64,000 nt of DNA from Verrucomicrobiota bacterium (GCA_026398275.1 JAPLTF010000015.1:1-64000), one strand, 5' to 3'; counted from the stretch's first letter, positions 49,707-59,722 are shown. Notes: generated from the sequence alone by a model not told the origin. Program-made: numbers and translations.

Positions 49707-52331
49707 ATGTCCGAACTTTCCAAAGCATACGAACCCGGTCTGGTGGAAGACAAATGGTATTCCTGGTGGCTGGATCAAGGGCTCTTCCATGCCGACCCCG
49801 CCTCCCCGAAGCCCGGTTACTCCATCGTTATTCCGCCGCCGAACGTCACCGGCGTCCTCACGCTCGGCCATGTGCTGAACAACACGATTCAGGACATCCT
49901 CGCCCGTCACGCCCGCCAGACCGGCCATGAGGTCCTCTGGCTGCCGGGCACCGACCATGCCGGCATCGCCACGCAGACGGTCGTCGAGCGGAAGCTCCGC
50001 AAGGAAGAAAAGAAAACCCGCCATGACCTCGGCCGCGAGGAATTCCTCAAGCGCGTCTGGGAGTGGAAGGAAAAGCACGGCGGCATCATCATCAAGCAGC
50101 TCAAAAAGCTCGGCTGCTCGTGCGACTGGGAGCGCGAGCGGTTCACGATGGATGAGGCCTACGCCCGCAAGGTGCAGGAGGTTTTTGTGGACCTGCACAA
50201 AAAGGGCCTCATCTACCGCGGCAAGCGGATGGTGAACTGGTGCCCGGTCTCGCTCACTGCGCTGAGCGACGAGGAGGTCATCCCGAAACCTCAGAAGGGC
50301 TACCTCTACCATTTCAAAGTCGAGATCGTGGAGCGTCCGGGAACATTTTTGGAAATTGCCACGACCCGTCCCGAAACGATCATGGGCGACACGGCGGTGG
50401 CAGTGAATCCCAAGGATCCGCGATACAGCGGCTTCATCGGCCTCCACATCCGCAGGCCGCTCCCGTTGGACGATCCCGCGATCCTGCCCATCATCGGGGA
50501 CGACGCGGTCGAATTCGAATTCGGCACCGGCGTTCTCAAGGTCACCCCCGCCCACGACAAGACCGACTACGAAATCGGCCTCCGCCACAACCTGCCGGTG
50601 ATCGATATTTTGAACCCGGACGGAACGATGAACGAACTCGCGGGCGAGGACTTCGCCGGCCTCGACCGGTTCGAAGCTCGCGTCGAGGCCATCGACAAGC
50701 TCCGCGAACTCGGGATCCTCGTCAAAGAGGAGCCGCACGAAAACAACGTCGGATTCAGCGAGCGCGCCGACGTCCCGATCGAGCCGCGCCTCTCCGAACA
50801 GTGGTTCCTCAAATATCCGAAAACCGCCGAGGCCCGCGCCGCCGTGCGCGAACACCTTATCCGGCTTTTTCCCGACCGCTGGGAAAAGGTCTTCGATCAC
50901 TGGCTCGAAAACATCCAGGACTGGTGCATCTCCCGCCAGCTCTGGTGGGGGCACCGGATCCCGGTGTGGACGAAGGAATGTGGCGGCGCAGGCGTCCCGC
51001 CTGCGGAGCCTCCATCGCAGGCGGGACGCCTGCGCCACACAAAATGCCAGATCGAGTCGCCGGGTGAGGGCTGGGTGCAGGATTCCGATGTGCTGGACAC
51101 TTGGTTTTCGTCGTGGCTCTGGGCGCATGAGACGATGGATGCCGCCGCACTGAAAAAATTCTATCCCACGAGCGCTCTCGTCACCGGGCCGGACATCATT
51201 TTTTTCTGGGTCGCGCGCATGATCATGGCCGGGCTGGAATACACCGGCGAGATCCCGTTCCGCAGCGTCTATTTCACCGGGATCATCCGCGACCGGCAGG
51301 GGCGGAAGATGTCGAAGAGCCTCGGGAATTCCCCGGACCCGCTCGACCTCATCGCAAAATACGGAGCCGACGGGCTGCGCTTCGGGCTCCTCCGCATCGC
51401 GCCGCAGGGGCAGGACATCAAGTTCGACGAACAGCAGATCGTCGAGGGCCGGAACTTCTGCAACAAGCTCTGGAACGCATGCCGCTTCCGCCTCATGCAG
51501 GGTGCGATCGATCCGCATGCCGAGCCGTCGAAGCACGATCTCTCGATCTTCGCCCGCGACCTGCTCGCGAAACTCGACGCCACGATCACCCGGGTGACCG
51601 AGGGATACGAGGCCTTCCGCTTCAGCGACATCGCCCAGGCGCTTTACGATTTCACGTGGGGGGATTTCTGCGACCGCTTCATCGAGGCGGCCAAGGCGGA
51701 CTTCGATTCGCCGCGCCGCGCGGGCACCCTGGCCGTCATGGATTTCACGATCCAGCGCATCCTGAAGCTTCTGCATCCTTACACTCCGTTCATCACGGAG
51801 GAACTGTGGAGCGGGCTCGGCTTCGGCCAGCAGAGCCTTATGGAAACCCCATGGCCGTCCGCAGGAAATGCCGCGCCGGACCCCCGCGCCGATACCGTTT
51901 ACTCGGCCGTCTCCCAAGCCCGCAACCTGCGCGCCACCTACAACATCCCCTCGAACAAGCGCCTCGCCTGGCAATTCACTCCCGCTGCCGAATGGGTCTC
52001 GGATGCGCTCCCGGTGCTCGCTCTTTTCCTGCACGCCGAATCGCTCAGCCTCTGCGACAAGGCCCCCGCCGGCTCCGCGGCCTGCCCAACCGACATCGGA
52101 ATCCTCTACCTTCCCTTGGAGGGCGTGGTGGATGCCTCGGCCGAACGCCAGCGCCTCCAGGGAGAGATCAATAAAGTCGAGGCCGAGATCGGCAAGGTCG
52201 CCGGAAAACTCTCCAGCGAAACCTTTGTCAAAAATGCTCCGCCCGCCGTTGTCGCCGAGCACCGCCAGCGCCAGCAGGATTGGCTCGCCCGCCTCGCGGA
52301 GCTCCAGACCGCCCTCAGGTCACTCGGCTAA
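49707..52331 (+). CDS. valS: Valyl-tRNA synthetase
   Basis: A 874-residue class I synthetase. The HIGH-type motif is in PPPNVTGVLTLGHVLNN, KMSKS is in GRKMSKSLGN, the editing domain includes TTRPETIMGDTAV, and a coiled-coil tail (RLQGEINKVEAEIGKVAGKL) closes the chain. Between WWGHRIPVW and DVLDTWFSS most relatives carry a short cysteine-bearing loop. Here residues about 424-445 (GGAGVPPAEPPSQAGRLRHT) come from an inserted palindromic element. The frame is kept. I chose the family-like start MSELSKAYEPG; an ATG at 49656, preceded by AAGGGA, would add 17 residues. It ends convergently with the MBL gene, overlapping by four bases. Confidence 0.95.
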   Translation: MSELSKAYEPGLVEDKWYSWWLDQGLFHADPASPKPGYSIVIPPPNVTGVLTLGHVLNNTIQDILARHARQTGHEVLWLPGTDHAGIATQTVVERKLRKEEKKTRHDLGREEFLKRVWEWKEKHGGIIIKQLKKLGCSCDWERERFTMDEAYARKVQEVFVDLHKKGLIYRGKRMVNWCPVSLTALSDEEVIPKPQKGYLYHFKVEIVERPGTFLEIATTRPETIMGDTAVAVNPKDPRYSGFIGLHIRRPLPLDDPAILPIIGDDAVEFEFGTGVLKVTPAHDKTDYEIGLRHNLPVIDILNPDGTMNELAGEDFAGLDRFEARVEAIDKLRELGILVKEEPHENNVGFSERADVPIEPRLSEQWFLKYPKTAEARAAVREHLIRLFPDRWEKVFDHWLENIQDWCISRQLWWGHRIPVWTKECGGAGVPPAEPPSQAGRLRHTKCQIESPGEGWVQDSDVLDTWFSSWLWAHETMDAAALKKFYPTSALVTGPDIIFFWVARMIMAGLEYTGEIPFRSVYFTGIIRDRQGRKMSKSLGNSPDPLDLIAKYGADGLRFGLLRIAPQGQDIKFDEQQIVEGRNFCNKLWNACRFRLMQGAIDPHAEPSKHDLSIFARDLLAKLDATITRVTEGYEAFRFSDIAQALYDFTWGDFCDRFIEAAKADFDSPRRAGTLAVMDFTIQRILKLLHPYTPFITEELWSGLGFGQQSLMETPWPSAGNAAPDPRADTVYSAVSQARNLRATYNIPSNKRLAWQFTPAAEWVSDALPVLALFLHAESLSLCDKAPAGSAACPTDIGILYLPLEGVVDASAERQRLQGEINKVEAEIGKVAGKLSSETFVKNAPPAVVAEHRQRQQDWLARLAELQTALRSLG
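50984..51036. repeat. Palindromic element inside valS, copy 5 (minimal form)
   Basis: GGCGCAGGCG-tcc-CGCCTGCG and its exact inverted copy, a 21-bp perfect inverted repeat with an 11-base centre. The same GCAGGCG-tcc-CGCCTGC stem design is used by the intergenic elements. It is translated without a stop in the valS frame. Confidence 0.8.
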
Positions 52332-53245
52332 AACACCCGCGGTTCGCCTTCTTTCAGAAAACAGATCCGGTCTGCCAGATGGAGGGCGCTCGCATGCCCC
52401 ATGAGCCGCCGGGGCGGTTCGTGGAGCGGCTCGTAGCTGAGGCGAAACGTCCCGAAATGCATCGGCACCATGGTCTTTGCATTCAGCTCCACAAAGGCTT
52501 TCAACGACTGCTCGGGATTCATGTGCACATCCCGCTTCGTGGGCGCGTCATAGGCGCCGATCGGCAGAAGCGCGATCTCCACAGGCAGCCGCTCCCCGAT
52601 TTCCTTGAAGCCTTCAAAGTAGGCGCTGTCGCCGCAGTGAAAAACTGATCGCCCGCCATACTCGATATGAAATCCGCCGAATCCCCTGTGGTTGTCATGC
52701 AAAACCCGGGCACCCCAATGCCGGGCCGGAGTCAGCGTGATCTTGAGCGAACCCTGCTCAAACGTCTCCCAGCACTTCAGCTCCTGGACGTGGCGAAACC
52801 CGAGGCCGTGAACAAGGCCTCCGACATGCTCCGGCACCACAATCGGCTGGTCGCTTGCGACTGCCCGCAGCGTCTTCCGGTCGAGGTGGTCGAAGTGGGC
52901 ATGCGTCACCAGCACGAGATCGATCGCCGGCAGATCATGGATTTCCATCCCCGGCTGGCGGATGCGCTTGATGACCTTCAGCCACTTCGCCCAGTTGGGA
53001 TCGATCAGGATGCTCTGCTTGGGAGTCTGTATGAGAAACGAGGCATGCCCGATCCATGTAATACAAACTTCACCGGCTGCAAGCTTCGGAAAGACCGGCT
53101 TCAACTTCAGCCCCTGGCGCTTTGTGAAAAGCGATGGAATCACGACTTCCGCAAGAAAATTCCGTTTATGCCACCCTGCCCCGAGTTTCATGTCCACATG
53201 GTGATCGGGCGGCTTTTTCCGAGCTTTGAGAAGGTGGCGAACCAT
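52328..53245 (-). CDS. MBL-fold metal-dependent hydrolase (NAPE-PLD/UlaG-like)
   Basis: A 305-residue cytoplasmic protein. Metal ligands lie in VTHAHFDHLD (HxHxDH), PARHWGAR, HCGDSAYFEG and VPMHFGTF. The opening WIGHASFLIQTPKQSILIDPNW is shared with the N-acylphosphatidylethanolamine phospholipase D-like and UlaG-like groups. The bacterial substrate is unknown; a phosphodiester or lipid is plausible. There is no operon partner. Confidence 0.85.
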   Translation of the reverse strand: MVRHLLKARKKPPDHHVDMKLGAGWHKRNFLAEVVIPSLFTKRQGLKLKPVFPKLAAGEVCITWIGHASFLIQTPKQSILIDPNWAKWLKVIKRIRQPGMEIHDLPAIDLVLVTHAHFDHLDRKTLRAVASDQPIVVPEHVGGLVHGLGFRHVQELKCWETFEQGSLKITLTPARHWGARVLHDNHRGFGGFHIEYGGRSVFHCGDSAYFEGFKEIGERLPVEIALLPIGAYDAPTKRDVHMNPEQSLKAFVELNAKTMVPMHFGTFRLSYEPLHEPPRRLMGHASALHLADRICFLKEGEPRVF

Positions 53246-53532
53246 GGCTTAATCGGATTCTGCCAGCAGCCAGGCTGCTTTGCCGAGGCTTTTCACAAAA
53301 AGGAATACAAGAAGGTGCCAGTCAAAGATATTTGACAACATCCTTTTTGCCTTTTCGGCAACTGCTCAGGAGGCATCCTGAAGCAGGAAGCCCCCTGAGA
53401 GACGTGGGCGGCATTGACTTGTCGTCGCAGGTTTTCTGAACACTACGAAGTGATGGCGCCTGGAGCGAAGGGAGAGCCGGAAAACGCCGGCTCGCTCGTT
53501 ACGGTGACGTTGCCGGCCAACGGGGGCACGGC
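53246..53532. other. Intergenic stretch with hairpin and 15-base dispersed repeat
   Basis: No gene seen. It holds TTTCGGCAACTGCTC (53353-53367), identical to 43295-43309. A 7-bp hairpin GAGCCGG-aaaacg-CCGGCTC lies near 53471-53490. A weak promoter candidate TTGACT lies at about 53415, ahead of the decayed response regulator. Confidence 0.45.
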
Positions 53533-54190
53533 ATGAAACCCCGCGCGCTCATCATTGAGGATGACCCCGAAATCGTCGCCGCGCTCGCTGACCGGCTCGA
53601 CTCGCTCGGGCACGACCACGATTGCGTTGTCGCCCAGACGGAAACCCGTGAACGCCTGGACCGATGCACCTACGATTACGTGATTCTCGACCTGGAATTG
53701 CCGGTGCGGTTCGGGCGGCCCGCCAGTATCAGCACCGGAAAGAATATCCTCGTGGAAATCCGGACGCATCCGAAACACACCCGCGTCCCGTTGCCGCCCC
53801 CGACAACGGCACGATTTTTCGGATTCTTTTTATTCTCCGTGAACGCCGCAACGATGGTCGCCCCCGAGCTTTTCCCGCAAAAGCAATCGCTGAAACGCTT
53901 GGTCTCTCACGCGGACAGAACGCTGTGAGCGAAGCGGTCAGTGCTTTCCGCAGGAAGCTCCGGCAGATCCTCGAAGAGAAAGGCTTCTCGGTGGACGATG
54001 ATTCCATCGTCGTTCGTGGAGTGGCCGGTTATGAACTCGCAGCCCATCTCACTGTGGATGACAAATCCGGACAACCCTCAAAATCCGGCCCAGAATCCAG
54101 CGTGGCCGATGCCGCAGCCCGGCAGTCGGGGATCATCAGCCAACTGAAGAAAAGGCGAAAGCTCAGGCGGGCGGATATTGAGAAGGAATT
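53533..54190 (+). pseudogene. Decayed response regulator (frameshifted)
   Basis: The first 60 or so codons encode a receiver domain start (MKPRALIIEDDPEIVAALADRL) with a phosphoacceptor-like VILDLELPV and GKNILVEIRTHPKHTRVPL. The frame then runs into unrelated residues. In the next frame the end of a related protein continues: AKAIAETLGLSRGQNAVSEAVSAF, then RRKLRQILEEKGFSVDDDS, like a winged-helix or effector tail. A frameshift near 53790-53810 and probable loss of the receiver's second half make the gene nonfunctional. The similarity ends where a 23-base repeat begins (54189-54211), which may have cut the 3' end. Confidence 0.6.
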
Positions 54191-54211
54191 CCTAATTATT
54201 TCACAGGTTCT
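54189..54211. repeat. Solo arm of the 59.7-kb palindrome
   Basis: A 23-base sequence containing CCTAATTATTTCACAGGTTC, identical to 59770-59792 and inverse to 59726-59748. It is the border between the decayed response regulator and the lipoprotein gene. Its AT-richness sets it apart from the region. Confidence 0.8.
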
Positions 54212-54215
54212 TAGG

Positions 54216-54761
54216 CTAATAGCGGAATTTCGGCCGGGTGACCGGAGTGGCATCCGGAGCGGGAATATTCTTCGGCACAACCTCCGGCTCCACATTGAGA
54301 TCCGGCGGTGGAACATTCGGGTCCGGCAACGGCGTGTCGTTGACCTGCGGCCCCGAGTAGAGCGGAGCGTCGTCGCCCCGGTGCCCTCCCCGTTTTTTCA
54401 CGGCGGCGGTTTCCGCCTCCTGCTTGACCTGTGCGGCCGGGCGCGGCGGGGCGGGGGTCATATTTTCGTTCGCGACATATCCCGTCCGAAGATCCTCCAG
54501 CTGCACGAGGCTGAAGCCCATCTCCCTGCGGAGCAGCTTGACGCGCGCGTCGGCGCGGAGCGAGGTGTCCGGGCCCCGGCCCTGCTGGGGACCCATGCGG
54601 TAAAACGGGGAAAAATCCCGGATGATCACGTATTCGGGAGCCACCTCCGGCGCGAACGTCTGCGTGGCACAGCCGCCGAGGATAACCGCTGTGGAGAGCA
54701 GAAAAAATGCGCGGGAGGCGGCGTGTTGAAAATTTTGAAATCTGGGAAAACTTGCCGTCAT
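54216..54761 (-). CDS. Putative lipoprotein
   Basis: A 181-residue protein. The signal peptide AFFLLSTAVILGGC ends in a lipobox (LGGC), so the cysteine should be lipid-modified. The mature part contains a short beta region resembling an SH3-like fold (ARVKLLRREMGFSLVQLEDLRTGYVA), then a proline/valine-rich tail (PNVPPPDLNVEPEVVP) of low complexity. It lies head to head with lnt, whose product would acylate it. Function unknown. Confidence 0.65.
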   Translation of the reverse strand: MTASFPRFQNFQHAASRAFFLLSTAVILGGCATQTFAPEVAPEYVIIRDFSPFYRMGPQQGRGPDTSLRADARVKLLRREMGFSLVQLEDLRTGYVANENMTPAPPRPAAQVKQEAETAAVKKRGGHRGDDAPLYSGPQVNDTPLPDPNVPPPDLNVEPEVVPKNIPAPDATPVTRPKFRY

Positions 54762-54860
54762 CAAGCGGGAAGTATGGCGGGTCGGAGGCATTTCTGCAAT
54801 ACGCAGGATGGCCCGCAGGATGGCCCGGCCGCGAGGCCCGATGAAATCCGGGGTGGAACG

Positions 54861-56513
54861 ATGGACGGGTTTGGTTATGGTGCGCGGATGTTCCGGGCCT
54901 GGATCCTTGCCTTTCTCAGCGGTGTCGCGATGGCGCTTTGCTATGCGCCCGTCGCCTGGGGCGGCCTGTGCTGGGTGGCCCTGGCCCCGCTGACTTGTGC
55001 GGTCTGGCTCGTGAAGCCGCCGGCCCGCTGGCAGCGCCTGCACCTCGCCGGTCTGGGATTCGTTTTCGGCTGCGCCTATTTTGGCGGCAGCCTTTTCTGG
55101 CTGACAACACTGACTGCTCCGGGCTGGGTGACCCTCTCGCTGTACCTCTCGCTTTACCCCGCGATCTGGGCGCTCTTTCTCGGCACGGTGGCCAGGCCTG
55201 CGGGAGAGGATCGAAGCGGGCGGTCCGTCTGGCTGAGCTCGATCCACAACCTGCGGGCCTGCGGCTCGGCCGCGGCAGCGTGGGTGGCGCTCGAATGGCT
55301 GCGCGGCGTTTTGTTTCCGCAGTTTCCCTGGAACAATGCCGGGATCGCCCTGCATGCAAACATCCCCCTGATCCAGATCGCGGATATCACCGGCGTCGGA
55401 GGAGTTTCCTTTCTGGTCGTGATGGCGAATCTGATGCTCGTCGCCACGATCAAGCGCCTGGTCCTTGAGGTCGGGCTGGGGGTCCGGCGCCCGCACTATG
55501 ATTTTGCCGTCACCGTGGCGCTCGTCGCCCTGGCTTGGGCATACGGAATCCGCCAGGTTTTTTCCCCGGCCCCCGCCTCGGTGGAATTCACCTTCGCCGC
55601 AGTGCAGGCGAACATTCCGCAAAATGTCCGGAACAACCTGACCTTCGAATCCGATGTCCAGGCCCGCTACAAAAACCACACCGAGGTCGCGCTGGCCATG
55701 AAGCCGGACCTCCTCCTCTGGCCGGAATCCGCCATGCCAAGACCCGTCTTCAATGACCAGGCCACGTGGGATTTCGTGAGGGAATTGGCCGGACGCCATG
55801 ACGGCGACTTCCTGCTCGGGACGGTCTATTTCTCCGACAAGGGCGACTTCAATTCCGTGGCGATGCTCAGCGCCCATGGCCAGGAGGCGCAGATGTATCA
55901 CAAGATGCATCTCGTCCCGTTCGGCGAGTATGTGCCGTTCCGGAAGGCGTTCCCGCTGTTCGCGTGGGTGGTTGGAGACCTGGTCTCCGATGATTTTGAT
56001 GCCGGCACCGAACCCGTGATTCTTGAGATGTCCTCGAAGCCGGTCAAAATCGGCCCGCTCATCTGCTTCGAGGACGTGATCGGGGATCTGGCGCGGAAGT
56101 TCGCGCTCGGCGGCGCGCAGGCCTTCGCCGTCGTGACCAACGACGGATGGTTCCGCGCGAGCGCCGGATCCCGGCAACATGCCGCGCATGCGGTCTTCCG
56201 CTGCGTCGAGAACAAGCTCCCCATGGTCCGCGTCGCAAACACCGGCGTGACCTGCCTCGTCGACCGCCTCGGCCAGGTGAAGGAGACGCTCCAAACCGAA
56301 ACCGGCGACACATTCATCGAAGGAGTGCTCTTCGGCAAAGCGGCGGCCCCGAAACATCCCGCGCCGACATTTTATGCCCGGAACGGAGAGGTCTTTTCGA
56401 TCTCCTGCCTCGTCGTCTCGGCGCTCGCGGCGGCCGGATTTTTGATCCGCGCACGGAAAAATCAAATTTCCGCTTGTCCAACCCCCTCCGAAACGAAACC
56501 CTTGCCGCGATGA
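54861..56513 (+). CDS. lnt: Apolipoprotein N-acyltransferase
   Basis: A 550-residue inner-membrane enzyme that adds the third acyl chain to lipoproteins. Five to six N-terminal helices precede a nitrilase-type domain with catalytic E in LVPFGEYVPF, K in MYHKMHLVP and C in PLICFEDVIGD. WPESAMPRP and VTNDGWFRASAGSRQH are also typical. A closing helix (ISCLVVSALAAAGFLI) ends the chain. Two starts are possible; the ATG at 54861 has GGTGGA upstream, and one at 54888 begins MFRAWILAF. The stop overlaps the purS start by four bases. Confidence 0.93.
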   Translation: MDGFGYGARMFRAWILAFLSGVAMALCYAPVAWGGLCWVALAPLTCAVWLVKPPARWQRLHLAGLGFVFGCAYFGGSLFWLTTLTAPGWVTLSLYLSLYPAIWALFLGTVARPAGEDRSGRSVWLSSIHNLRACGSAAAAWVALEWLRGVLFPQFPWNNAGIALHANIPLIQIADITGVGGVSFLVVMANLMLVATIKRLVLEVGLGVRRPHYDFAVTVALVALAWAYGIRQVFSPAPASVEFTFAAVQANIPQNVRNNLTFESDVQARYKNHTEVALAMKPDLLLWPESAMPRPVFNDQATWDFVRELAGRHDGDFLLGTVYFSDKGDFNSVAMLSAHGQEAQMYHKMHLVPFGEYVPFRKAFPLFAWVVGDLVSDDFDAGTEPVILEMSSKPVKIGPLICFEDVIGDLARKFALGGAQAFAVVTNDGWFRASAGSRQHAAHAVFRCVENKLPMVRVANTGVTCLVDRLGQVKETLQTETGDTFIEGVLFGKAAAPKHPAPTFYARNGEVFSISCLVVSALAAAGFLIRARKNQISACPTPSETKPLPR

Positions 56514-56746
56514 AAGCCCTTGTGACCGTCATGCCCAAACCCTCCGTCCTCGATCCGCAGGGCGCCGCCGCCGCCGAAGCCATCCGCCACCACGGACTGG
56601 AAAAAATCGGCCGCGTCCGGATCGGAAAAGTCATCGAAATCGAGCTCCCGGAACCAGCTGACGAAAAGACGCTCCACGAAATCGCCCGCGACCTCCTCTC
56701 CAATCCCGTCATCGAGGATTACGATTTGAAAATCAGTGAAATTTAG
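56510..56746 (+). CDS. purS: Phosphoribosylformylglycinamidine synthase subunit PurS
   Basis: A 78-residue protein with the PurS pattern: VTVMPKPSVLDPQGAAAAEAIRHHG near the start, VRIGKVIEIEL, and a closing VIEDYDLKI. PurS bridges PurQ and PurL in the small-subunit form of FGAM synthase. It is easily missed because of its size. ATGA overlap with lnt and a 16-base gap to purQ place it in one transcript. Confidence 0.93.
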   Translation: MKALVTVMPKPSVLDPQGAAAAEAIRHHGLEKIGRVRIGKVIEIELPEPADEKTLHEIARDLLSNPVIEDYDLKISEI

Positions 56747-56762
56747 TGGTTAAAACATCCTC

Positions 56763-57446
56763 ATGAAATTTGCCGTTCTTCGATTTCCGGGCTCGAACTG
56801 TGACCAGGATTGTGTTCATGCGCTGAATGCGATCCCGGGGGCCCCGGCGGACTATGTCTGGCACAAGGACACCTCGCTCGACGGCTTTGATGCCGTCGTC
56901 GTCCCCGGAGGCTTCTCCTACGGCGACTACCTGCGCTGCGGAGCGATCGCGCGGTTTTCCCCGATCATGAAATCGGTGAAGGAATTCGCGGCCTCCGGCG
57001 GCCCGGTCATCGGGATCTGCAACGGCTTCCAGATCCTCTGCGAGAGCGGGCTCCTGCCCGGCGCGCTGGTGCGGAACCGCGGGCTGCACTTCGTCTGCAA
57101 GCACGTGAGCCTCCGGGTCGAGAATGCCGCCTCGCGCTTCACGAATGCCGCCACGACCGGCCAGATCCTGAACATCCCGATCGCGCACGGCGAGGGCTGC
57201 TACTTCGCGGACGACGAAACGCTGCTCAGGCTTCAAACAAACGGCCAGGTCCTGCTGCGCTACTGCGACGCCCAGGGCCGCACGACCGATGACGTGAACC
57301 CGAACGGCTCGCGCGAAAACATCGCCGGCATCCGCAACGAGGCCGGCAATGTCTTCGGCCTCATGCCGCACCCCGAGCGCGCCTGCGACCCCCTCCTCGG
57401 CAGCACCGACGGGCTCGCCATCTTTCAGAGCATTCTCCAATCATGA
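56763..57446 (+). CDS. purQ: Phosphoribosylformylglycinamidine synthase subunit PurQ
   Basis: A 227-residue class I glutamine amidotransferase that feeds ammonia to Pur[11 protein letters not shown] opens it. The nucleophile C lies in [11 protein letters not shown] (about residue 85), and the H/E pair in [25 protein letters not shown] is also typical. The stop overlaps the purL start by four bases. Confidence 0.96.
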   Translation: MKFAVLRFPGSNCDQDCVHALNAIPGAPADYVWHKDTSLDGFDAVVVPGGFSYGDYLRCGAIARFSPIMKSVKEFAASGGPVIGICNGFQILCESGLLPGALVRNRGLHFVCKHVSLRVENAASRFTNAATTGQILNIPIAHGEGCYFADDETLLRLQTNGQVLLRYCDAQGRTTDDVNPNGSRENIAGIRNEAGNVFGLMPHPERACDPLLGSTDGLAIFQSILQS

Positions 57447-59668
57447 CTCCCATCACACCCGAAATCATCGCCAAGCACGGCATCACGCCTGACGAATACA
57501 GCCGCATCCGCGAGATTCTGGGCCGCGATCCGAGTTTCACCGAACTCGGAGTCTTCTCGGTGATGTGGAGCGAGCATTGCTCGTATAAAAACTCGAAGCT
57601 GGAGCTGAAAAAATTTCCGACGACCGGCCCGCGCGTGCTCGTGAAGGCGGGGGAAGAAAACGCGGGCGTCATCGACATCGGCGACGGCTGGGCGATCGCC
57701 TTCAAGATGGAGTCGCACAACCATCCGAGCGCGGTCGAGCCGTTCCAGGGAGCCGCGACCGGGGTCGGCGGGATCATCCGGGATATTTTCACGATGGGCG
57801 CGCGCCCGGTCTTCTCGATGAACTCGCTCCGGTTCGGCGACATCCGCGGCGAATCCGCCGAAGCCCGCACGAACCGCCGGCTCTTCGCGGGGGTGGTGGA
57901 AGGGATCTCGCATTACGGAAACTGCATCGGCATCCCGACCATCGGCGGCGAGGTCTACTTCGATGACAGCTATGCGGGAAATCCGCTCGTGAATGTGTTC
58001 TGCCTCGGCATCCTCCGCCATGATCAGATCGCTCGCGGCGGCGCCGTGGGGATCGGGAACCCCGTGTTTTATGTCGGCGCGGAGACCGGGCGCGACGGGC
58101 TCGCGGGCGCGGCGTTTGCCTCGCGCGAGCTGACCGAGGAATCGAAGGAAGACAGGCCGGCCGTCCAGGTCGGCGATCCGTTCCGCGAAAAGCTTCTCCT
58201 CGAAGCCTGCCTCGAGCTTCTCGCCAGCGGCTGCGTGGCCGGCATCCAGGACATGGGTGCGGCAGGCCTCACCTGCTCGACCTGCGAGACCGCCAGCCGC
58301 GGCGGCACCGGCGTCGAGATCGATTTGAACCTGGTCCCGAAACGCGAGACCGGAATGACCCCCTACGAGATCCTCCTCTCCGAATCCCAGGAGCGCATGC
58401 TCGTCATCGTCAACAAGGGCGAGGAGGACAAGGTCCGCGCAATTTTTGAAAAGTGGGACCTTCCCTACGCGGAAGTCGGCGTCGTGAACGACGACGGGAT
58501 GATGCGCGTCCGCGAGGGCGATTCGGTTGTCGTGGAAATCCCCGCGCGCAAACTCGCCGATGATGCGCCGCTCTACTCGCGTGAGGCGGCCGCAAAGTCG
58601 CTGCCCGCGCCGCTCGACCTTTCGAAATTCCCCGAAGCCGACTGCGCGGCCGCGCTGCATTCCCTTCTCTCCCACCCGAGCATCGCCTCGAAGCGCTGGG
58701 TCTGGAGCCAATACGACCACATGGTCCGCCTCGGGGCCACCGTTCTGCCCGGTTCGGATGCCGCGGTATTCATCGTCCGCGAGGCGGACAAAATCCTCGC
58801 CGCCAGCACGGATTGCAACGCGATCTACTGCCTCCAGGATCCCCGCGAGGGCGCAAAGATCGCCGTCGCCGAGGCCGCGCGGAACATCGCCTGCACCGGA
58901 GCCGTCCCGCTCGCGCTGACCGACAACCTCAATTTCGGGAACCCGCACAAGCCGGAAAATTTCCTGCAGATCCGCGAGGCGGTCGAGGGCATGGCCGAGG
59001 CCTGCCGGAAGTTCGACACGCCGGTCACCGGCGGGAATGTCAGCCTCTACAACGAAAGCCCGGCGGGCGCGATCGATCCGACGCCGACGGTCGGCATGGT
59101 CGGCATCGTCGAGGACGCGAAACACATCACGACTCAATTTTTCAAAGCTTCCGGCGATGCCATCATCCTTGTCGGGGAGCCGGGCGACGAGCTTGGAGCC
59201 TCCCACTACCTGCTCGCCGTCCACGGAGTCAAAGCCGGCCCCCCGCCGAAGCTCGACTACGACAAGGAGCTCGCCGCCCAGGATGCCGTCCGCAAGCTGA
59301 TCCGCTCAGGCCTCGTCAAGAGCGCCCACGATTGCGCGGAGGGCGGCCTCGCCGTCGCTCTCGCCGAATCCTGCATGTCCGGCGACACGATGCTCGGAGC
59401 CACCGTGAAAATCTCTCCCGATTCCTCCCGGGCCGACGTTCCGCTCTTCAACGAATCCCAGTCCCGCATCATCATCTCGGTGGCCGCCAGCGAAGCCCCA
59501 AGCGTCCTCGCACTCCTGAAGAAGACGGGTGTTCCCGCACTCCAGATCGGCACCGTCACCGCAGAAGAAAAGCTGGAGATCGCAACCGCAGGAAAAACCT
59601 TCTCCTGGCCGCTCTCCGGGCTCCTTGAAACATGGAGCACCGCCATCCCCTCCCTCATGCGGGGTTGA
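57443..59668 (+). CDS. purL: Phosphoribosylformylglycinamidine synthase subunit PurL
   Basis: A 741-residue ATP-dependent synthase, the small form that works with PurS and PurQ. It has the early block [14 protein letters not shown], the ATP/metal region [23 protein letters not shown], and SEQ-like repeats in the second half ([35 protein letters not shown]). Length and motifs are canonical. It catalyses FGAR to FGAM in purine synthesis. The unit ends here, followed by a large palindrome. Confidence 0.97.
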   Translation: MTPITPEIIAKHGITPDEYSRIREILGRDPSFTELGVFSVMWSEHCSYKNSKLELKKFPTTGPRVLVKAGEENAGVIDIGDGWAIAFKMESHNHPSAVEPFQGAATGVGGIIRDIFTMGARPVFSMNSLRFGDIRGESAEARTNRRLFAGVVEGISHYGNCIGIPTIGGEVYFDDSYAGNPLVNVFCLGILRHDQIARGGAVGIGNPVFYVGAETGRDGLAGAAFASRELTEESKEDRPAVQVGDPFREKLLLEACLELLASGCVAGIQDMGAAGLTCSTCETASRGGTGVEIDLNLVPKRETGMTPYEILLSESQERMLVIVNKGEEDKVRAIFEKWDLPYAEVGVVNDDGMMRVREGDSVVVEIPARKLADDAPLYSREAAAKSLPAPLDLSKFPEADCAAALHSLLSHPSIASKRWVWSQYDHMVRLGATVLPGSDAAVFIVREADKILAASTDCNAIYCLQDPREGAKIAVAEAARNIACTGAVPLALTDNLNFGNPHKPENFLQIREAVEGMAEACRKFDTPVTGGNVSLYNESPAGAIDPTPTVGMVGIVEDAKHITTQFFKASGDAIILVGEPGDELGASHYLLAVHGVKAGPPPKLDYDKELAAQDAVRKLIRSGLVKSAHDCAEGGLAVALAESCMSGDTMLGATVKISPDSSRADVPLFNESQSRIIISVAASEAPSVLALLKKTGVPALQIGTVTAEEKLEIATAGKTFSWPLSGLLETWSTAIPSLMRG

Positions 59669-59722
59669 GGAAGCACCCCCCTTCGCTTCAAATGAGAGAC
59701 GAACTGCGGACGGATGCCCGCC

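Noticed and set aside
7347-51036. The hairpin repeats as a CRISPR array
   Set aside because: Copies are far apart, inverted within each unit and lack regular spacers; no cas gene is present.
49494-52262. A 922-codon open frame antisense to valS
   Set aside because: It is a mirror of codon bias in valS. No family motif is visible, whereas valS has HIGH and KMSKS motifs.
57425-59224. A 599-codon open frame antisense to purL
   Set aside because: It is a shadow of the purL codons without recognisable domains.
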